A DNA stretch of 28,363 nt from JAHIYG01 sp041306075. GTDB lineage: Archaea > Altiarchaeota > Altiarchaeia > IMC4 > SCGC-AAA252-I15. Below, piece after piece: positions 23,984 to 28,363 of this stretch. Positions within the stretch are counted from its first letter, which is position 1; the number at the start of each line of letters is the position of its first letter. The translations under genes were made by a program, and so were the position numbers. The stretch covers positions 1 to 28,363 of the forward strand of contig JBFYKH010000066.1 of the NCBI GenBank assembly GCA_041306075.1. The letters are read 5' to 3'. The notes under the pieces are model-generated. The model was not told the origin of the DNA, ran no database searches, and saw only the letters and a program-made list of their open reading frames with translations.

Positions 23984-24022
23984 CACCGGGGGGAGTTTAC
24001 TCCGCAACGCATCCCCGCAACA

Positions 24023-25375
24023 ATGACGGACAAGGCACTTATCGCCGTGGTGGCGGTCGCACTGACCCTCAGGCTCCTCTTTTTCGGGTTCATAGACCCC
24101 GTGGGATGGGACGAGAACGCGTTTTACCGGCACTCTTTCTACGATGCGGGCGAATACCACAATCTAACGAAGACGTTCGTTATACAGCTCGAGGGGGGAT
24201 TGCTCAAACCGTTCATGTCCTACAGCCTTTACCACAAGACGCCGGCGTATCCGGCGTACGTGACCCTGTTCTACGCGACGATAGGGCATACTCCATGGCC
24301 CGTGTTCCTGTCGCAGATAATCCTTGATTCGGCCACCACCGCCCTGGTTTACCTCATCGCGAAGAGGATGACCGCCGCGAAGCACGCCCCCGCGATAGCC
24401 GCCCTCTTGTATGCCACGGACGTGGGCGCCGTCTACTACGCGAGCACGCTCATGGCCGAGACCATCTTCATATTCCTCGTCGCGGCCTCCATGCACATAA
24501 TGCTGGCGGCCGAGGAATCCGGCTGGCGCTGGACACGCATCGCCGCGGCAGGCCTCGCGCTCGGAGCCGCGACCATGATGAGGCACATGGGGGTCCTCCT
24601 CCCCGTCGTCTTCCTTGCGTGCATGCTCTTTAGCAGGGGATTCAGGAGCCTTGGAGCAAAACGCATGCTTGTCGCCGCTGCCGTATTGATCGCCGCCTAC
24701 GCGCTCATACTCGCCCCGTGGCAGTACCGCAATTACCTGTTTTATGGGCATTACTCGCTCGTGACCATCGGAGGATACAACCTGTGCCACCAAAACGCCG
24801 GCGACGTCTGGTACGCCCTGGAGAAGTCGCCCATGCCGGAGTCTTTTTGCGAGGTTAAGGGCTTGACCAATCCCTTCGAGATGGCTGAGAGGAACTGGGA
24901 GACCGGCATGGACTACATACTCAAACACCCCCTGACTTATCTGAGACTCCACATTGAGGGAGTCTACAGCCTGTTCACGGACAGGCCAGAGAAGGCCTCC
25001 GCGCGCATATGGCAGCTTTATGGGGACATTTTCGCCGGGCACGGAGTGGGAGAGGGGACGTTCAAGGCCGTTCTCGGCGGATACCTGAGCGTTCTCTCGG
25101 CGCTGGGAATAGCTTCCCTCACCGCTGGGGCTGCCAGACTCATCGGCGGGGGAGGGTCGGCTTTTGGCAGGGCAGCAGCCGCGTCCCTCATGATATACTT
25201 CGCCAACATGACGGGGGTCTACAACTCATCCCCCCTCGGGGAGAAGTACATACTGCCAATTTTGCCGTTTATGTCGGCCATCTGCGCTGCCGGATTCGCC
25301 TGGGCACTCTCGCGTATGCGCGGCCGGAAATCCAATGCCGGGGATGCAACCCGTTTCCAGCCGCCGAATGCTTGA
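24023..25375 (+). CDS. GT-C (GT39/ArnT-like) polytopic glycosyltransferase
   Basis: A 450-aa membrane protein with about nine to eleven hydrophobic segments. The first span (residues about 6-24) is followed by GWDENAFY, the Asp-Glu first-loop motif of GT-C enzymes. KTPAYPAYVTLFY and LMAETIFIFLV are further family features, and the C-terminal third is a series of Ala/Leu-rich spans. The role would be transfer of a sugar from a polyprenyl phosphate to an acceptor outside the membrane. The frame is open to 23879, inside the opposite gene, but the ATG at 24023 directly precedes the first span and fits the TATA element. Its 3' end lies 16 bp from the convergent radical SAM gene. It is shorter than the GT-C protein at 16659-18473 and only distantly similar. 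Confidence 0.8.
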   Translation: MTDKALIAVVAVALTLRLLFFGFIDPVGWDENAFYRHSFYDAGEYHNLTKTFVIQLEGGLLKPFMSYSLYHKTPAYPAYVTLFYATIGHTPWPVFLSQIILDSATTALVYLIAKRMTAAKHAPAIAALLYATDVGAVYYASTLMAETIFIFLVAASMHIMLAAEESGWRWTRIAAAGLALGAATMMRHMGVLLPVVFLACMLFSRGFRSLGAKRMLVAAAVLIAAYALILAPWQYRNYLFYGHYSLVTIGGYNLCHQNAGDVWYALEKSPMPESFCEVKGLTNPFEMAERNWETGMDYILKHPLTYLRLHIEGVYSLFTDRPEKASARIWQLYGDIFAGHGVGEGTFKAVLGGYLSVLSALGIASLTAGAARLIGGGGSAFGRAAAASLMIYFANMTGVYNSSPLGEKYILPILPFMSAICAAGFAWALSRMRGRKSNAGDATRFQPPNA

Positions 25376-25391
25376 GCATATGCCGGCTAGC

Positions 25392-26894
25392 TCACGGCTT
25401 CCCGCCCCGGTGTCTGAGGTATTGCAGGCCGGCCCTCGCATCCGTCAGCAGCGAGAGGGGGTCGGAGACGTATTGCCTCAGAGGAGCCCGCCGTATGAGG
25501 TTCCCTGGCCGGGCGTTCAGGCGGTAGCACAGCCGGAATGTCTCTTCGAGCATGCCGAGGTAGGCTTCGTCGGACATGGTCGTCGTGTAGTTTCCGGCCG
25601 ATTCGGAGGAGTATTCCCCCGTCCATGCATTCTCTTCGGCTATCTGTCCGTTTTCCACGCAAAATCGGTGCATGCGGGTGCCGGGTAGGGGGACGAACGG
25701 GGTGCAGTAGACCCAGTTGGGGCTGAGCTCCGAAATCAGGGCCTGCGTCTTCCTCATCTCCTCCTCCGTCTCGGTGGGGAATCCCATCATCATGAAAACG
25801 CATGTCGACAGGCCCCTGGCCTTCGCCATCCTGAACACCCGGCGGACGTCGTCAAGGCTTATCCCCTTGCCGACGAACTCGAGAATCCTTTCGCTGCCGC
25901 TTTCGACGCCGATGTTTATCTTTATGCATCCGGCTTCCGTTATCAGCCCGAGAACCTCCTCGTCGACGAGCTTCACGTTGGTCAGGCACTCCCAGCTTAT
26001 GCCCAGCCCCTCCTCCGCCACCAGGCGGCAGAATTCCGTCAGCCATTCCCGGTTGAGCGTGAAGCAGTCGTCGTAGAAGCTGAAGTATCTTCCCTTCTGG
26101 ACTGCGAGGACCGCCTTTATCGAGTCCACCGCCGCCCTCGGGCTCCGCCACCTGACGGTACGCCGCCATATGTTGTTGCTCGCGCAGAAGCCGCAGCTGT
26201 AAGGGCACCCCCGGGAGAAGCTGAACGCCAGGGCGGGAATCCGCGTGAGCCGCATGTCCAAGTACGAGTGGCAGTCCGACGGCGGAGGCAGGGATGAGAT
26301 GTCGGCCATGAGCGGCCGGCGTTCATTGAACATGACGGCGGCGCCACGGCGGTATGCGAGGCCGTGCACGCCCCCCATGTCTTCGCGCGCGCCTCCGGAG
26401 AGCCTGCCGGCGAGTTCGCATAATGTCTCCTCCCCCTCGTCCAGCACCACGTAGTCGACGTAGTCCAGGTTCTCCAGGATTTCCCTTGCGTACACCTGGC
26501 TGTGGTGTCCGCCGAAGACGGTCGCCGTTTCAGGCCGGACGCGCTTGGCCAGCTTCGCCGCCTTGAACGCGCTCTTCGCCTTAATCGACGTGAAGGAGAC
26601 GCCGAGCATGTCCGGCCGGTAGTCGTTGATGAGCGCTTCCAGCTCCCCCCATGCGGGGTGCGCCGACGATTCGCCTGTGCCCTCGAGGTACATCCTGTTG
26701 CGCGCGACTATGTCGCCAGAGGAGAACGGGTTCACGAAGGGGAGCCTCGCGTCCCAGTCCAGGTTCACGTAAAGGGCTTCATGGCCGCTTGCGGTGAGCG
26801 AGGATGCGAGGTGTGCGGGCCCGGACGGGTAGTAGGGGCTGGTCCTCACGTTCTGCAGCCGGGTGTAGGGGGGGTCTATCAGGAGGACTCTCAT
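25392..26894 (-). CDS. B12-binding-type radical SAM protein
   Basis: A 500-aa protein of the cobalamin-binding-domain radical SAM class. Residues 1-185 form a Rossmann-like domain (MRVLLIDPPY, GVSFTS, VFGGHHS, DEGEET) like the B12-binding module, though I do not see the DxHxxG cobalamin-ligand motif. The radical SAM core starts with RGCPYSCGFC, where Cys230, Cys234 and Cys237 bind the [4Fe-4S] cluster, followed by FYDDCFTLN, GVESGSERIL and MGFPTETEEE, all typical. Such enzymes methylate or rearrange unactivated carbons in lipids, sugars and cofactors. The leaderless-type TATA box at 26916-26924 supports the ATG at 26894. Its substrate is unknown; the locus suggests a glycan or lipid. Confidence 0.88.
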   Translation of the reverse strand: MRVLLIDPPYTRLQNVRTSPYYPSGPAHLASSLTASGHEALYVNLDWDARLPFVNPFSSGDIVARNRMYLEGTGESSAHPAWGELEALINDYRPDMLGVSFTSIKAKSAFKAAKLAKRVRPETATVFGGHHSQVYAREILENLDYVDYVVLDEGEETLCELAGRLSGGAREDMGGVHGLAYRRGAAVMFNERRPLMADISSLPPPSDCHSYLDMRLTRIPALAFSFSRGCPYSCGFCASNNIWRRTVRWRSPRAAVDSIKAVLAVQKGRYFSFYDDCFTLNREWLTEFCRLVAEEGLGISWECLTNVKLVDEEVLGLITEAGCIKINIGVESGSERILEFVGKGISLDDVRRVFRMAKARGLSTCVFMMMGFPTETEEEMRKTQALISELSPNWVYCTPFVPLPGTRMHRFCVENGQIAEENAWTGEYSSESAGNYTTTMSDEAYLGMLEETFRLCYRLNARPGNLIRRAPLRQYVSDPLSLLTDARAGLQYLRHRGGKP

Positions 26895-26915
26895 GGCAAG
26901 GTATTCAGTGTAGCC

Positions 26916-26924
26916 GTATTTATG
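26916..26924 (-). promoter_or_regulatory. TATA box of the B12-type radical SAM gene
   Basis: On the minus strand CATAAATAC, centred 26 bp upstream of the ATG at 26894, again predicting a leaderless transcript. Confidence 0.62.
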
Positions 26925-26957
26925 CGTCGGCCTGCGTGCGTCGGCCCCCCACCCCGC

Positions 26958-28253
26958 CTACACGTAGTCTGCGCCGCGGAGGCATCTGAGCCACCTCAGA
27001 GCCTGGCGGCGGTAGAATGCGGCCCTAAGCCGCCTCTGCCTCGACCTTTTCGTCGCATCTGGGACCATGCCCGGCATCCGGGCCGCGGGAGTCCCGGGCC
27101 TTGCGCTGTAGGCGGAGATGTTCATGGTCTCAAACGGCAGCTCCTCGACAACCATGAGGCTCTGCCGGAAGTCCTCCTCGGTTTCGCCGGGGAAGCCCAC
27201 GATTATGTCCGTCCGCAGGGAGATGCCCGGGTCTTTGTCCAGGAGGCGCCTGGCCGTTTCCACGAACTCCTCGCGTGTGTATGAGCGGTTCATGAGCCCG
27301 AGTATCCTGTCGCTGCCGGACTGGCACACGTAATGGATGCATTTGACCCGCCCGGGGGGTATGGCAGCCAAGAGCTCGTCGAAGCGTGAGACCGCGTTCA
27401 TGGGGTTGAAGTTGTAGATGGTGACCGAGAAGTCGGGGCCGGCCTTGAAGAGTTCTCGCAGGAGGGCGACGTAGTCCGCGCCGGTGCCGAAGCCGTATGA
27501 TGTGAAGTCGTCGGAGACGAGGACGAGGTGGTCATGGCCAGATTGCAGGGCGCGCCTCGCCTCATCGAGTATCGAGCCAATATCCCTGCTGTAGGGCTCC
27601 CCCCGCGCAATCTTCGTTACGCAGTAGCTGCACGAGTTCACGCAGCTTGAGCCCAACCGTATGAAATACGCGCCCGGCGCATGCGCGTAGGTGGTGTTAA
27701 GAAACCGCCTGGGCATCCCGGCGGACCGCGGCAGGACGCGGTCGCAAAGCCCGACGACAAGGCGGAGTATCCGGTGAACAGCCCTCCACACGCCGACGGT
27801 GGGGTGGAATCCGGTCCCTTCGAACCTAGCGCCGGACGCAGCCGGCCCTACCCCGGCCTCCGGGATATCGGCCGCGTCCCTGAGCGACGCGAGAGGCTTC
27901 AGGGCGGACGCGTCCGCGGCCCCCAGGAGCCGCTCCATGAGGCCGCCGTAGACGCAGCCCCCGACGTATATCTCCGCGCCAGCCTTCCTCCGTTTCAGGA
28001 CCCGCCCGATTTCATCGAGCGACTCCTCCTCCTTCTCGCCGCTGACGACGCATGCGGAGACGATGATGACGGAGGCTTCCGCCGGATTACCGGTGAGCTC
28101 GTACCCCTTCTCGACGAGCAGCCCCGCATAGTCCCTGCAGTCCAGGGCGGACGTGTAGCATCCGGGCTCTATCCTTGAGACATACGCCTTCCGGTTATCC
28201 GTTTGTTCCACTCGACCTCCGGGATATCGTCGGGGATGGCAGGCCCGCTGCAT
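26958..28253 (-). CDS. Methylthiotransferase-like radical SAM protein without TRAM domain
   Basis: A 431-aa protein with MiaB/RimO/e-MtaB layout. The N-terminal UPF0004 domain has three Cys in the right places: Cys32 (EPGCYTSALD), Cys68 (VSACVVSG) and Cys100 (GGCVYGG). The radical SAM core has Cys204, Cys208 and Cys211 (SSCVNSCSYC) followed by ARGEPYSR and DIIVGFPGETEEDF. Normal members end in a roughly 60-residue TRAM domain that binds tRNA; here the protein stops soon after the core with a basic Arg-rich tail. An insert of about 45 residues before the core is unusual too. The expected chemistry is C-H methylthiolation, but the target may not be tRNA. The ATG at 28253 or the GTG at 28211 could start it. 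It lies 8 bp after the upstream gene. Confidence 0.82.
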   Translation of the reverse strand: MQRACHPRRYPGGRVEQTDNRKAYVSRIEPGCYTSALDCRDYAGLLVEKGYELTGNPAEASVIIVSACVVSGEKEEESLDEIGRVLKRRKAGAEIYVGGCVYGGLMERLLGAADASALKPLASLRDAADIPEAGVGPAASGARFEGTGFHPTVGVWRAVHRILRLVVGLCDRVLPRSAGMPRRFLNTTYAHAPGAYFIRLGSSCVNSCSYCVTKIARGEPYSRDIGSILDEARRALQSGHDHLVLVSDDFTSYGFGTGADYVALLRELFKAGPDFSVTIYNFNPMNAVSRFDELLAAIPPGRVKCIHYVCQSGSDRILGLMNRSYTREEFVETARRLLDKDPGISLRTDIIVGFPGETEEDFRQSLMVVEELPFETMNISAYSARPGTPAARMPGMVPDATKRSRQRRLRAAFYRRQALRWLRCLRGADYV

Positions 28254-28261
28254 GGGGCGCG

Positions 28262-28363
28262 CTAGCGGTACCTGAAGAGCCTGCCGCTCACCATCTCATC
28301 CAGCACATCCCTGTTCTTCTCTAGGGATTCCCCGCTGTCTTTCGCGTTCACTTCCACGGCCTT
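28262..28363 (-). CDS. C-terminal end of an unidentified protein
   Basis: The minus strand has an open frame from the window edge to a TAG at 28262-28264, giving 33 residues (KAVEVNAKDSGESLEKN... ending SGRLFRYR). The gene's start lies outside the window. The frame is followed after 8 bp by the methylthiotransferase-like gene on the same strand, which suggests an operon. The fragment is too short to name a family. Confidence 0.5.
   Translation of the reverse strand, partial: KAVEVNAKDSGESLEKNRDVLDEMVSGRLFRYR

Noticed and set aside
23879..24022. Upstream extension of the second GT-C gene
   Set aside because: The added residues are read opposite the decarboxylase-like gene and through the promoter; the ATG at 24023 directly precedes the first membrane span.
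1..28363. CRISPR arrays, insertion sequences, tRNA or rRNA genes
   Set aside because: No spaced identical repeats, transposase-like frame, or clover-leaf and rRNA signatures were noticed on reading both strands; a tRNAscan-SE and Infernal run would settle small RNAs.

Overview
The window is a gene-dense, G+C-rich stretch of an archaeal chromosome. The evidence is sn-glycerol-1-phosphate dehydrogenase and geranylgeranylglyceryl phosphate synthase (the first two steps of archaeal ether lipids), aIF2-beta next to a DUF424 protein, a histone-fold protein, heavy use of AGG (Arg) and ATA (Ile) codons, and archaeal TATA boxes. In most cases the TATA box is centred about 25-28 bp upstream of the start codon, which predicts leaderless mRNAs. 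Lineage cannot be fixed from the window. A DPANN-type archaeon such as Micrarchaeota or Diapherotrites would be my first guess, held weakly. I saw no rRNA, tRNA, CRISPR array, insertion sequence or integrase, and no gene-free stretch longer than about 190 bp.

Layout. 1-840: end of msrB and a convergent DUF2064 nucleotidyl/glycosyltransferase. 1009-1467: a histone-fold protein with an acidic tail and a C-terminal helix. 1481-8122: a two-gene minus-strand operon encoding a 1977-aa protein of no recognisable family and a 233-aa single-span membrane protein. 8314-10036: a tightly overlapping operon of aIF2-beta, DUF424 and glycerol-1-phosphate dehydrogenase. 10069-12695: two convergent unfamiliar genes, one carrying a caspase-like (clan CD) His-Gly/Cys signature and one a predicted His/Glu motif. 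12754-14087: GGGP synthase coupled to an orphan HisH. 14124-16654: an FMN reductase, a 59-aa zinc-finger protein, PurE, DapB and an iron-sulfur flavoprotein.

16659-28363 is a surface-glycan / lipid-linked saccharide region. It holds two GT-C (GT39-like) membrane glycosyltransferases, three GT2 enzymes (one fused to a methyltransferase), a free methyltransferase, a divergent PLP-dependent group IV decarboxylase, a B12-binding-type radical SAM protein, a methylthiotransferase-like radical SAM protein, and the tail of an unknown gene. Together they look like a locus that builds and decorates a cell-surface or lipid-linked glycan; the final product cannot be deduced.

The strongest leads for something new are the giant protein with its membrane partner, the caspase-like protein, the GGGP synthase-HisH pair, the group IV decarboxylase without its usual active-site Cys, and the compact bidirectional promoters.
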